From NCBI GenBank assembly GCA_964393035.1, contig CAYMRX010000001.1, positions 124,001 to 188,000 on the forward strand: a stretch of DNA of 64,000 nucleotides. Reading direction: 5' to 3'. The position numbers and the translations under genes were made by a program. Within the stretch, counting starts at the first letter, position 1, and the number at the start of each line of letters is the position of its first letter. The notes beneath the pieces were generated by a model. It did not search any database, had not been told where the DNA came from, and saw only the letters and a list, made by a program, of their open reading frames with translations. This stretch comes from Tabrizicola_A sp964393035. GTDB taxonomy: Bacteria > Pseudomonadota > Alphaproteobacteria > Rhodobacterales > Rhodobacteraceae. Shown in pieces: positions 16,842 through 24,900 of the stretch.

Positions 16842-18008
16842 ATGAGCAGAAAGAACTACGTCTTCACCTCGGAATCGGTGTCCGAGGGGCATCCCGACAA
16901 GCTGTGCGACCGCGTGTCCGACGCTGTTCTTGACGCTTTCCTGACCGCAGAGGCGAATGCCCGCGTTGCCTGCGAAACCTTTGCCACCACGGGCCGCGTT
17001 GTGGTCGGCGGCGAAGTTGGCCTTTCGGACAAAAAGGCCCTGAAAATGATGAATGAGCGGGTGGAGGACATCGTCCGCGCCTGCGTCAAGGATATCGGCT
17101 ACGAACAGGATGAGTTTCACTGGAACACCCTGAACGTGCAGAACTACCTGCACAGCCAGTCGGCGCATATCGCCCAAGGCGTGGACCGCGACGGCGCGGG
17201 CGATCAGGGCATCATGTTCGGCTATGCCTGCCGCGAGACGCCGGAACTGATGCCGGCCCCGATCCAGTATTCCCATGCCATCCTGCGCCGTCTGGCCGAG
17301 GTGCGCAAATCGGGTCAGGAGCCGACCCTGCGCCCCGACGCGAAATCGCAACTGTCGCTGCGCTATGAGGATGGCAAGCCGGTCGAAGTCACCTCGATCG
17401 TGCTGTCGACCCAGCACGCGCTGGAAAGTCAGACCTCGGACGACATCCGCGCCATCGTGGAGCCCTATATCCGCGAAGTGCTGCCTTCGGGCTGGATCAC
17501 CGAGAAAACCGAATGGTGGGTGAACCCCACGGGCACTTTCGTGATCGGCGGACCGGATGGCGATGCGGGCCTGACGGGCCGCAAGATCATCGTTGACACC
17601 TATGGCGGGGCTGCCCCGCATGGTGGCGGCGCGTTTTCCGGCAAGGATCCGACCAAGGTTGACCGCTCGGCCGCCTATGCCGCCCGCTATCTGGCCAAGA
17701 ACGTCGTGGCCGCCGGTCTGGCCGACCGCTGCACCCTGCAGGTCAGCTATGCCATCGGCGTGGCCAAGCCCCTTTCGATCTATGTCGATACCCACGGCAC
17801 CGGCCAGGTCGAGGCTGAACGCATCGAATATGCCGTGATGCAGTGCATGGACCTGACCCCGCGCGGCATCCGCGAACATCTGCAATTGACCCGGCCGATC
17901 TATGCCCGCACTGCCGCCTATGGCCATTTCGGCCGCGCGCCCGAGGCCGATGGCGGCTTTTCCTGGGAAAAGACCGATCTGGTCGAGGCTTTGAAAAAGG
18001 CGGTCTGA
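16842..18008 (+). CDS. metK: S-adenosylmethionine synthetase
   Basis: Makes S-adenosylmethionine from methionine and ATP, releasing phosphate and pyrophosphate. The 388 residues show the family signatures GHPDK (16-20), GAGDQGIMFGYA for ATP/methionine binding and GGGAFSGKDPTKVDRS for the phosphate loop. SAM is the donor for the methyltransferases encoded nearby (trmB, rsmC-like, miaB). Translation is probably controlled by the SAM/SAH riboswitch immediately upstream. A terminator-like hairpin follows before trmB. Confidence 0.98.
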   Translation: MSRKNYVFTSESVSEGHPDKLCDRVSDAVLDAFLTAEANARVACETFATTGRVVVGGEVGLSDKKALKMMNERVEDIVRACVKDIGYEQDEFHWNTLNVQNYLHSQSAHIAQGVDRDGAGDQGIMFGYACRETPELMPAPIQYSHAILRRLAEVRKSGQEPTLRPDAKSQLSLRYEDGKPVEVTSIVLSTQHALESQTSDDIRAIVEPYIREVLPSGWITEKTEWWVNPTGTFVIGGPDGDAGLTGRKIIVDTYGGAAPHGGGAFSGKDPTKVDRSAAYAARYLAKNVVAAGLADRCTLQVSYAIGVAKPLSIYVDTHGTGQVEAERIEYAVMQCMDLTPRGIREHLQLTRPIYARTAAYGHFGRAPEADGGFSWEKTDLVEALKKAV

Positions 18009-18083
18009 CCGGCAAGACGGCACGACCTCGGGGGTATCAAGCCCCCCGCCCGCTTGACCTCGCCCCCCGCATCAGCCAAGAGG

Positions 18084-18108
18084 CCCCGGATCAACTCCGG
18101 GGTCTTTT
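18084..18108 (+). terminator. Terminator after metK, abutting the trmB start
   Basis: Perfect 7-bp stem CCCCGGA/TCCGGGG (18084-18090 with 18096-18102), loop TCAAC, then TCTTTTG. It ends only a few bases before the trmB ATG (18112), so it may also influence trmB translation. Confidence 0.7.
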
Positions 18109-18111
18109 GCC

Positions 18112-18807
18112 ATGTATAACTCAGCCGAACGCCGCAACTTCTATGGCCGGGTCCATGGCAAGACGCTGCGCGCCTCGCAGAAAACCTATCTGGAGGAAGA
18201 CCTGAACCGGCTGTCGCTGCCCGGCGTGACGCTTGAAGACAATCCATCCCGCAGCCCGCTGGACCTGGCCCGCTTTCACGGCAAACCCCTGTGGCTGGAA
18301 ATCGGCTTTGGCGGCGGCGAGCATCTGGTGCATATGGCCGCGACCTACCCCGAGGTCGAAATCATCGGCTGCGAACCCTTCGTCAATGGCATCGCGATGC
18401 TTCTTGGCAAAATCCGCCAGGCCGAGGTGCAAAACCTGAGCCTGCATCCCGGTGATGTGCGCGACCTCTTTGACGTGCTGCCCGACGCCTGCCTGTCGAA
18501 AGTGTTCCTGAACTATCCCGATCCTTGGCCCAAAGCCCGCCACCACCGCCGCCGTTTTGTGACGCAGGATTACCTGCGCCCGCTGGCCCGCTGCATGAAA
18601 CCCGGCGCGGAATTGCGGGTGGCCACCGACATTCCTGACTATGTGCGCCAGACCTTGGAAGAAGTCCCCCAAGCCGGTTTTGCGCTGACCGCCCAAACCG
18701 GCCAAGGTGCCGCCTGGGCCGATTGGCTTTCCACCCGCTACGAACAAAAGGCGCTGCGCGAGGGCCGCGAGCCGCATTACCTGACCTTCCAGCGCAAGGC
18801 GGGCTGA
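18112..18807 (+). CDS. trmB: tRNA (guanine-N7-)-methyltransferase
   Basis: Methylates G46 to m7G in the tRNA variable loop, using SAM. The 231-residue Rossmann methyltransferase has the SAM-binding EIGFGGGEHL and the family-specific NYPDPWPKARHHRRRF that contributes the catalytic and tRNA-binding residues. It ends with a CMKPGAELRVATDI strand and a short C-terminal helix. The start at 18112 directly follows the metK terminator hairpin. No good Shine-Dalgarno is visible except G's within that hairpin, so translation may depend on how the hairpin folds or on a separate transcript. Confidence 0.95.
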   Translation: MYNSAERRNFYGRVHGKTLRASQKTYLEEDLNRLSLPGVTLEDNPSRSPLDLARFHGKPLWLEIGFGGGEHLVHMAATYPEVEIIGCEPFVNGIAMLLGKIRQAEVQNLSLHPGDVRDLFDVLPDACLSKVFLNYPDPWPKARHHRRRFVTQDYLRPLARCMKPGAELRVATDIPDYVRQTLEEVPQAGFALTAQTGQGAAWADWLSTRYEQKALREGREPHYLTFQRKAG

Positions 18808-18864
18808 TCTGTTGCGCCACGGGGGCGCTTCGCCCCCTGCGCGGGATTGTGCCAATCCCGCTTC

Positions 18865-18942
18865 CCCCCGAGAGTATTTCGCAAGGCGCAAGCCATGAGA
18901 CCCGCGCGCCCTTGAATTTGCGCCTTTTGAAATACTCCGGGG
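18865..18942. repeat. Two inverted copies of a dispersed intergenic repeat
   Basis: A core of the form CGGAGTATTTCAAAAGGCGCAAA occurs twice in opposite orientation, at 18865-18891 (+, diverged) and 18917-18942 (-). Related copies lie at 24843-24870 and 55181-55207, with a diverged one at 35668-35697. The pair could fold into a long hairpin between trmB and aroA. Confidence 0.55.
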
Positions 18943-19040
18943 TGAGGCCGCAAGGCCGAGGGGCAGCGCCCCTTTTCGATGCGGTGGACGCCCCGCATTG
19001 CTTGCGCTATCAGCCTTGGCAAGACCGAAGGAGAGATCAG

Positions 19041-20387
19041 ATGTCCGGCCATGGTGATGCGCAACCGATGACTTCCGCCAAGTGCGGGCCTTTGAAGGGC
19101 ATGGCCTCGGTGCCGGGTGACAAGTCCATCTCGCACCGGTCGCTGATTTTCGGCGCGATGGCGGTGGGGGAAACCAAGATCACCGGGCTTTTGGAAGGGC
19201 AGGATGTCTTGGACACCGCCTCGGCGATGCGGGCCTTTGGCGCTACGGTAACGCGGCAGGGCGAAGGCGCATGGTCGGTGAACGGGGTCGGCGTTGGTGG
19301 CTTTCAGGAGCCGGCTGATGTGATCGACTGCGGCAATTCGGGCACCGGGGTGCGGCTTATCATGGGCTGCATGGCTACGACCGCGATGACGGCGACCTTC
19401 ACCGGCGATGCCTCGTTGCGCAAACGCCCGATGGGCCGCGTGACCGATCCCTTGTCGCTGTTTGGCGCACAGGCCTATGGTCGCAAGGGGGGCCGCCTGC
19501 CGATGACCGTTGTTGGCGCCGCCAATCCGGTTCCGGTGCGCTATGCCTTGCCGGTGGCCTCGGCCCAAGTGAAATCCGCGGTTTTGCTGGCGGGCCTCAA
19601 CGCGCCCGGGCAGACCGTGGTGATCGAGAAAGAACCAACCCGCGACCATTCCGAGCGCATGCTCTTGGGCTTTGGCGCGGAACTGACGGTGGAAAAGACG
19701 GCCGAGGGCAATGTCATCACCCTGACCGGCCGCCCCGAGTTGCGCCCGCAGACGGTGGCGGTGCCGCGCGATCCGTCTTCTGCCGCCTTTCCGGTTTGCG
19801 CTGCGCTGATCGTGGAAGGGTCGGATATCTTCGTGCCGGGCGTCAGCCAGAACCTGACACGCAACGGGCTTTATCTGACCTTGGTCGAAATGGGCGCCGA
19901 GATCGAGTTCCAGAACCCGCGCGAGGAGGGGGGCGAGCCGGTCGCCGATCTGCGCGTGCGGTTCTCCGGCAATATGAAGGGCATTGAGGTGCCACCCGAA
20001 CGCGCGCCGTCGATGATCGACGAATATCCGATCCTGTCGGTTGTCGCGGCCTTTGCCTCCGGCAAGACCGTGATGCGCGGGGTAAAGGAATTGCGTGTCA
20101 AGGAAAGCGACCGCATCGACGCCATGGCGCGTGGGCTGGAAGCCAATGGCGTGACCATCGAGGAAGATGAGGATACGCTCATCGTTCATGGGCTTGGGGC
20201 GGGCGGCATGCCGGGCGGGGCGACCTGCGCGACCCACCTTGATCACCGCATCGCCATGTCTTTCCTCGTCGCCGGGATGGCCGCGAAAAAGCCGGTCGCG
20301 GTGGATGATGCCAGCCCGATCGTCACCTCGTTCCCGATCTTTGAATCCCTGATGAACGGTCTTGGGGCCACGATCAGCCGAGGCTGA
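19041..20387 (+). CDS. aroA: 3-phosphoshikimate 1-carboxyvinyltransferase (EPSP synthase, class II-like)
   Basis: Transfers enolpyruvyl from PEP to shikimate-3-phosphate in aromatic amino-acid synthesis. The 448-residue sequence resembles the class II (Agrobacterium CP4-like) enzymes: PGDKSISHRSLIFGA, RPMGRVTDPL, SAQVKSAVLLAGLN, RAPSMIDEYPI, ELRVKESDRI and LDHRIAMSF are all present. At the PEP-site loop it reads GNSGTG (98-103), with glycine rather than the alanine of CP4. The start ATG 19041 has GAAGGAG upstream; the longer open frame is not similar to the family. cmk starts 33 bp downstream, then rpsA, the usual proteobacterial order. Confidence 0.97.
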   Translation: MSGHGDAQPMTSAKCGPLKGMASVPGDKSISHRSLIFGAMAVGETKITGLLEGQDVLDTASAMRAFGATVTRQGEGAWSVNGVGVGGFQEPADVIDCGNSGTGVRLIMGCMATTAMTATFTGDASLRKRPMGRVTDPLSLFGAQAYGRKGGRLPMTVVGAANPVPVRYALPVASAQVKSAVLLAGLNAPGQTVVIEKEPTRDHSERMLLGFGAELTVEKTAEGNVITLTGRPELRPQTVAVPRDPSSAAFPVCAALIVEGSDIFVPGVSQNLTRNGLYLTLVEMGAEIEFQNPREEGGEPVADLRVRFSGNMKGIEVPPERAPSMIDEYPILSVVAAFASGKTVMRGVKELRVKESDRIDAMARGLEANGVTIEEDEDTLIVHGLGAGGMPGGATCATHLDHRIAMSFLVAGMAAKKPVAVDDASPIVTSFPIFESLMNGLGATISRG

Positions 20388-20420
20388 CCGGCGCGCGCGC
20401 TGCGTGGCGAGGAGGAAGCG

Positions 20421-21011
20421 ATGATCTTTACCGTTGCCATTGATGGTCCGGCCGCTGCGGGCAAAGGCACCATAAGCCGCGCCGTGGCCGCGCGTTTTGG
20501 CTTTGCCCATCTCGACACCGGCGCGCTTTACCGCGCGGTCGGCGTCAAGGGCGGCGATCCGATCACCGCCGCACAAAGCCTGACACCCGACGATCTGGCG
20601 CGCGACGACCTGCGCACGCTTGCGGCCGGTCAAGCCGCCTCACGCGTGGCCGTTATCCCCGAGGTGCGCGCCGCCCTCTTGGAATTTCAGCGCCGTTTTG
20701 CCCGCCGGTCGGGGGGGGCTGTGCTGGATGGCCGCGACATTGGCACGGTGATCTGTCCCGAGGCCGAGGTGAAGCTTTACATCACGGCAAGCCCGCAGGT
20801 GCGCGCGCATCGTCGCTGGCTGGAGGTGGGCGGCGATGAGGCTGAGGTCTTGGCGCAGGTCAAGGAACGCGACGCCCGCGACATGGGCCGCGCCGACGCC
20901 CCTTTGCGTCCGGCAACAGATGCGGAGCAGATTGACACCAGCGCCTTGTCGATTGACGCGGCCGTGGCAAGGGCCGTGGCGCTTGTGGAGCAGGCCTTGG
21001 CCGCTCGATAG
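20421..21011 (+). CDS. cmk: Cytidylate kinase
   Basis: Phosphorylates CMP and dCMP with ATP, feeding pyrimidine nucleotide pools. The 196-residue product has the P-loop GPAAAGKGT near the N-terminus, the LDTGALYRAV substrate segment, the nucleotide-binding LDGRDIGTVI, and a lid region with RDARDMGRADAPL. It is slightly shorter than the Escherichia coli enzyme but complete. GAGGAGG lies close before the ATG. It belongs to the aroA-cmk-rpsA group, although rpsA has its own promoter-like sequence. Confidence 0.95.
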   Translation: MIFTVAIDGPAAAGKGTISRAVAARFGFAHLDTGALYRAVGVKGGDPITAAQSLTPDDLARDDLRTLAAGQAASRVAVIPEVRAALLEFQRRFARRSGGAVLDGRDIGTVICPEAEVKLYITASPQVRAHRRWLEVGGDEAEVLAQVKERDARDMGRADAPLRPATDAEQIDTSALSIDAAVARAVALVEQALAAR

Positions 21012-21140
21012 TCACCTCCCGTCCCGACGGATGGCACGTGCATCACAGCCTGATAAACGGCGCCCATATTGCGCAGTTTCTGTGAGTTGCAGAGCGCCGT
21101 GGATCAGTTCTGCCCCTCCATCCCGTACCGTCCTAGCCCC

Positions 21141-21169
21141 TTGCAATGTTGCGCCAACCCGCCTAAAGA
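21141..21169 (+). promoter_or_regulatory. Promoter candidate for rpsA
   Basis: TTGCAA (21141-21146), 17 bp, TAAAGA (21164-21169) forms a sigma-70-like pair within the 269-bp cmk/rpsA gap, leaving a leader of roughly 100 nt before rpsA. Confidence 0.4.
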
Positions 21170-21280
21170 CGCGCTCGGAAAGGGTCCGGCTTCGCCGTGG
21201 CCCTATTCGCATTTGACGAGCAAAGACCGGCGGAGCCAACCGCATGGCCTGTGAAAAACAAAGAAAAGGAACTGAACTAC

Positions 21281-22963
21281 ATGTGCGCTAAAGCATCTAT
21301 GGACGAATTCGAAGCCCTTCTGAAGGAAAGCTTTGAAATTGACACCCCCGAAGAGGGTACGGTTGTCAAAGGCCGCGTCATCGCGATTGAAGCGGGTCAG
21401 GCCATCATCGACGTCGGCTACAAAATGGAAGGCCGCATCGATCTGAAAGAATTCGCAAACCCCGGCGAAGCGCCGTCGATCAATATCGGCGACGAAGTCG
21501 AGGTCTACCTTGACCGCGTGGAAAATGCCCGCGGTGAAGCCCAGATCAGCCGCGAGAAAGCTCGCCGCGAAGAAGCCTGGGACCGTCTGGAAAAAGCCTA
21601 CGCTTCCGAAACCCGCGTCGACGGCGCGATCTTCGGCCGCGTCAAGGGTGGCTTCACCGTGGATCTGGGCGGCGCTGTTGCGTTCCTGCCGGGCTCGCAG
21701 GTTGACGTCCGTCCGGTGCGCGATGCCGGCCCGCTGATGGGTATGAAGCAGCCGTTCCAGATCCTGAAAATGGACCGCCGCCGTGGCAACATCGTTGTCT
21801 CGCGTCGTGCGATCTTGGAAGAATCGCGTGCCGAACAGCGCGCCGAAGTCATCGGCAACCTGACCGAAGGTCAGATCGTCGACGGCGTCGTGAAGAACAT
21901 CACCGAATACGGTGCCTTCGTTGACCTCGGCGGCGTTGATGGCCTGCTGCACGTCACCGACATGGCATGGCGTCGCGTGAACCACCCGTCCGAGATCCTG
22001 ACGATCGGCGAGACCATCAAGGTCCAGGTCATCAAGATCAACAAGGACACCCACCGCATCAGCCTTGGCATGAAGCAGTTGCAATCGGATCCGTGGGATG
22101 CGGTTGAAAAGCTTTACGCGCTTGGCACCGTGCACAAGGGCCGCGTCACCAACATCACCGATTACGGCGCCTTCGTGGAGCTGGAAGCCGGTGTCGAAGG
22201 TTTGGTTCACGTTTCGGAAATGTCCTGGACCAAGAAGAACGTGCACCCCGGCAAGATCGTCTCGACCTCTCAGGAAGTCGAAGTCATGGTTCTGGAAATC
22301 GACAGCGCCAAACGTCGCGTGTCGCTTGGCCTGAAGCAGACCCAGCGCAATCCGTGGGAAGTCTTTGCTGAAACCCACCCGGTTGGCTCGGCCATCGAAG
22401 GCGAAGTCAAGAACATCACCGAATTCGGTCTGTTCGTCGGCCTCGACAACGACATCGACGGCATGGTTCACCTCAGCGACCTGTCGTGGGACCAGCGCGG
22501 CGAAGAAGCCATCCAGAACTACCGCAAGGGCGACGTGGTCAAGGCCGCTGTCACCGAAGTTGATGTTGAGAAAGAGCGTATCTCGCTTTCGATCAAGAAC
22601 CTTGGCGAAGACACCTTCACCGATGCGGTTGATGGCGTGAAGCGCGGCGGTATCATCACCGTCGAAGTCACTGCCATCGAAGAAGGCGGCGTCGAGGTGG
22701 AATACAACGGCGCCAAGTCGTTCATCCGCCGTTCGGACCTGTCGCGCGACCGCGCCGACCAGCGCCCCGAGCGTTTCTCGGTGGGCGACAAGATCGACGT
22801 GCGCGTGACCAACATCGACCCCAAGACCCGCAAGCTGGGTCTGTCGATCAAGGCCCGCGAGATCGCCGAAGAAAAAGAAGCCGTCGAACAGTATGGTTCG
22901 TCCGATTCGGGCGCCTCGCTGGGCGACATCCTTGGCGCGGCCCTCAAGGGCGGCAACAAGTGA
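21281..22963 (+). CDS. rpsA: 30S ribosomal protein S1
   Basis: RNA-binding ribosomal protein that helps load mRNAs onto the 30S subunit. The 560 residues contain six S1 repeats, recognisable by their recurring starts (EEGTVVKGRV, ETRVDGAIFGRV, EGQIVDGVVKNITEYGAFVDL, GTVHKGRVTNITDYGAFVEL, GSAIEGEVKNITEFGLFVGL, GGIITVEVTAIEEGG). The codon choice is visibly biased compared with its neighbours, as expected for a highly expressed gene. AAAGGA precedes ATG 21281; in-frame upstream starts from 21197 add sequence unlike S1. A strong terminator follows. Confidence 0.97.
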   Translation: MCAKASMDEFEALLKESFEIDTPEEGTVVKGRVIAIEAGQAIIDVGYKMEGRIDLKEFANPGEAPSINIGDEVEVYLDRVENARGEAQISREKARREEAWDRLEKAYASETRVDGAIFGRVKGGFTVDLGGAVAFLPGSQVDVRPVRDAGPLMGMKQPFQILKMDRRRGNIVVSRRAILEESRAEQRAEVIGNLTEGQIVDGVVKNITEYGAFVDLGGVDGLLHVTDMAWRRVNHPSEILTIGETIKVQVIKINKDTHRISLGMKQLQSDPWDAVEKLYALGTVHKGRVTNITDYGAFVELEAGVEGLVHVSEMSWTKKNVHPGKIVSTSQEVEVMVLEIDSAKRRVSLGLKQTQRNPWEVFAETHPVGSAIEGEVKNITEFGLFVGLDNDIDGMVHLSDLSWDQRGEEAIQNYRKGDVVKAAVTEVDVEKERISLSIKNLGEDTFTDAVDGVKRGGIITVEVTAIEEGGVEVEYNGAKSFIRRSDLSRDRADQRPERFSVGDKIDVRVTNIDPKTRKLGLSIKAREIAEEKEAVEQYGSSDSGASLGDILGAALKGGNK

Positions 22964-22997
22964 TCTGATCCACGTTGGATTGGAAACAATATGCAGG

Positions 22998-23027
22998 AGG
23001 CCCCGTTGCAAGACGGGGCCTCTTTGC
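22998..23027 (+). terminator. Rho-independent terminator after rpsA
   Basis: Perfect 9-bp stem AGGCCCCGT/ACGGGGCCT (22998-23006 with 23013-23021), loop TGCAAG, then CTTTGC. Confidence 0.85.
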
Positions 23028-23055
23028 TATTCAGGGCCGTGTTGCGCAAAAACGT

Positions 23056-23085
23056 TTGTGCGGGCGTAAAATTTTTGCCTATAGT
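23056..23085 (+). promoter_or_regulatory. Promoter candidate for ihfB
   Basis: TTGTGC (23056-23061), 18 bp, TATAGT (23080-23085), in an AT-rich stretch after the rpsA terminator and about 80 nt before ihfB. Confidence 0.5.
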
Positions 23086-23163
23086 CGACGAGAAAAACAC
23101 ATCGTGGCGACAGGAAAAGGCCGGAGAACAGGCTTTAAGCGACCACGCAGGGGGATAACACGG

Positions 23164-23445
23164 ATGATCCGCTCGGAACTGATCCAGAAGATTGCAGATG
23201 AAAACCCGCATTTGACGCAGCGCCATGTCGAGCGGATCGTCAACACGGTCTTTGAAGAGATCATCGAGGCACTGGCCAAAGGCGATCGGGTGGAACTGCG
23301 CGGCTTTGGCGCTTTTTCGGTGAAAGCCCGCGATGCCCGCGTCGGCCGCAACCCCCGCACCGGCGAAGCCGTCAAGGTCGAGGACAAGAAGGTTCCCTTC
23401 TTCAAGACCGGCAAACTGCTGCGTGATCGGCTGAACGGCAAGTAA
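23164..23445 (+). CDS. ihfB: Integration host factor subunit beta
   Basis: Nucleoid-associated DNA-bending protein that pairs with IhfA. The 93-residue sequence has the HU/IHF fold: an N-terminal helical dimerisation part (MIRSELIQKIADENPHL), the strand segment ELRGFGAFSVKARDARVGRNPRTGEAV and the DNA-contacting arm with the conserved Pro. An open frame upstream is unlike the family, so ATG 23164 is chosen. The position just after rpsA is the normal proteobacterial location. A TATAGT-type promoter lies upstream, independent of rpsA because a terminator intervenes. Confidence 0.96.
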   Translation: MIRSELIQKIADENPHLTQRHVERIVNTVFEEIIEALAKGDRVELRGFGAFSVKARDARVGRNPRTGEAVKVEDKKVPFFKTGKLLRDRLNGK

Positions 23446-23505
23446 GCTGCCCTTGCCCTTCGCACGCCTGCGGCTGATACTGCGGGCAAAGTTCCCGGAG
23501 GGGTC

Positions 23506-23862
23506 ATGATCCGCACCTTGCGCTATCTGTTTCTGGCAGCCCTTGGCATTGGTCTTTTGACCGTTGCCATGGCCAATCGCACGCCCGTGCAGATCAAGGC
23601 CCTGCCCGAAGACATTGCAGCCTTCGCAGGCTTTGATCTGCAAATGGAGTTGCCGCTTTTCGTGGTGATCTTTGGCGGTATCGTTGCCGGGCTGCTGATC
23701 GGCTTTGTCTGGGAATGGTTCCGCGAGCGCAAGCACCGTGCCACCGCATCAAAAAAGTCGCGGGAAGTGACCCGTTTGGAGCGGGAGCTTGCTGTGATGA
23801 AGGACAGCACCTCGGTGCCGAAGGACGACATTCTGGCCCTTTTGGACCGACCCAAGGCCTGA
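23506..23862 (+). CDS. lapA: LapA-domain (DUF1049) membrane protein
   Basis: Small inner-membrane protein of 118 residues with the LapA/DUF1049 pattern: two hydrophobic helices (about 7-24 and 50-70) and then a basic, heptad-like cytoplasmic tail (REVTRLERELAVMKD) likely to form a coiled coil. In Escherichia coli LapA works with LapB in lipopolysaccharide assembly; no lapB is seen here, so the exact role is uncertain. GGAGG precedes the ATG. It is followed one base later by trpF, so ihfB-lapA-trpF probably form an operon. Confidence 0.78.
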   Translation: MIRTLRYLFLAALGIGLLTVAMANRTPVQIKALPEDIAAFAGFDLQMELPLFVVIFGGIVAGLLIGFVWEWFRERKHRATASKKSREVTRLERELAVMKDSTSVPKDDILALLDRPKA

Positions 23863-23863
23863 C

Positions 23864-24526
23864 ATGCCGGATATTCGCGTAAAAATTTGCGGCTTGAAAA
23901 CCGAGGCTGACGTGGCGGCTGTGGCCGCGTCCGGCGCCGCCTATATGGGGCTGGTGTTTTTTGCCAAAAGCCCCCGCAACCTGACGATCCCCGCGGCAAA
24001 GACTTTGGCGCTGGCGGCTCCTGTCGGGCTGGCCAAAGTGGCGCTGACGGTCAATGCCGATGACGCGACGCTGGATACGATCGTCGAGGCGATGCCTTTG
24101 GACATGCTGCAACTGCACGGGGCCGAGACGCCCGAGCGGGTGGCAGAGGTGCGCGCGCGCTATGGCCTGCCGGTGATGAAGGCCGTCGGCGTTGCCGATG
24201 AGGGCGATCTGGCGGCCCTGTTGGAATATTCCTTTGTCGCGGATCAGATTCTGGTGGATGCCAAACCGCCGAAAAACGCCGATCTGCCCGGAGGCAATGG
24301 CCTGTCCTTTGACTGGCGGTTGGTGGCCCAACGCCGTTGGCTGCGCCCTTGGATGCTGGCAGGCGGGCTGACACCGGAAAACGTGGCCCAAGCGATCCGC
24401 CTGACCAATGCCCGACAGGTGGATGTATCCTCTGGCGTGGAGGCCGCGCCTGGCGTGAAAGATGCTGCACGCATTCATGCCTTCGTCAAGGCCGCCACCA
24501 TGGACGGCCCGCCGATCCTGCGCTGA
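23864..24526 (+). CDS. trpF: Phosphoribosylanthranilate isomerase
   Basis: Catalyses the third step of tryptophan synthesis, isomerising phosphoribosylanthranilate. The 220-residue TIM barrel shows VKICGLKT with the catalytic cysteine, LQLHGAETPERV, the phosphate-binding LAGGLTPENV and VDVSSGVEAAPGVKD. ATG 23864 lies one base after the lapA stop. In many relatives trpB follows directly. Here the next gene is on the opposite strand and unrelated, so trpF is separated from the rest of the trp genes. Confidence 0.95.
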   Translation: MPDIRVKICGLKTEADVAAVAASGAAYMGLVFFAKSPRNLTIPAAKTLALAAPVGLAKVALTVNADDATLDTIVEAMPLDMLQLHGAETPERVAEVRARYGLPVMKAVGVADEGDLAALLEYSFVADQILVDAKPPKNADLPGGNGLSFDWRLVAQRRWLRPWMLAGGLTPENVAQAIRLTNARQVDVSSGVEAAPGVKDAARIHAFVKAATMDGPPILR

Positions 24527-24559
24527 GACGGGCGATTTTTCGTCGAAAAATCTAAGCCT

Positions 24560-24796
24560 TCAAAAGGCCTTGAAGGTCATCGTCGTCAGGGTCTTCACGA
24601 TGCCGGGGATGTCGAACAGACGGCCCGACAGGTAATGGCCGACATCCTCCTCATCCGGAATATAGACCTTCGCGATCAGGTCATACTCACCTGAAGTCGA
24701 GTAAAGCTCGGACACCACCTCGCGGTCATAGATGGCGTTGGCCACCTCGTAGGTTTTGCCGGGAGTGCAGCGGAACTGGACGAAGACGCATTTCAT
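24560..24796 (-). CDS. Stand-alone Lrp/AsnC ligand-binding (RAM) domain protein
   Basis: A 78-residue protein consisting only of the C-terminal effector-binding/oligomerisation domain of Lrp/AsnC regulators (MKCVFVQFRCTPGKTYEVA.., with the SGEYDLIAKVY core). There is no DNA-binding helix-turn-helix. Such stand-alone RAM proteins bind amino acids or modulate full-length Lrp proteins. Nothing near it shows a target. The ATG 24796 has AAAGGA upstream; the longer frame to 24832 lacks domain similarity. A dispersed repeat lies just upstream. Confidence 0.8.
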   Translation of the reverse strand: MKCVFVQFRCTPGKTYEVANAIYDREVVSELYSTSGEYDLIAKVYIPDEEDVGHYLSGRLFDIPGIVKTLTTMTFKAF

Positions 24797-24820
24797 GGGG
24801 CGGTCCTTTGGGCTGGCAGT

Positions 24821-24870
24821 CGGGGGTTTCACACCCCCGAACCCCTGTGGAGTATTTCAAAAGGCGCAAA
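24821..24870 (+). repeat. Composite intergenic repeat (hairpin plus GGAGTATTT core)
   Basis: The hairpin CGGGGGTTTCACACCCCCG is followed by ACCCCTGTGGAGTATTTC and AAAAGGCGCAAA. The same composite order recurs at 35647-35697 and 55165-55215. It lies between a helicase gene and the Lrp-domain gene, and may terminate transcription. Confidence 0.6.
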
Positions 24871-24900
24871 TCCAAGAATGGGTTTAGCCGGTGATGGCCG

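Noticed and set aside
19041..20387. Possible CP4-like inhibitor-insensitive EPSP synthase
   Set aside because: The general similarity is clear, but the loop has glycine (GNSGTG) instead of the alanine associated with CP4 behaviour.
18777..20633. 618-codon open frame antisense to aroA and cmk
   Set aside because: High GC content suppresses stop codons on the other strand. aroA and cmk have full family motifs and ribosome sites, while the antisense frame has none.
21203..23011. 602-codon open frame antisense to rpsA
   Set aside because: It mirrors the strongly biased rpsA sequence and has no independent support.
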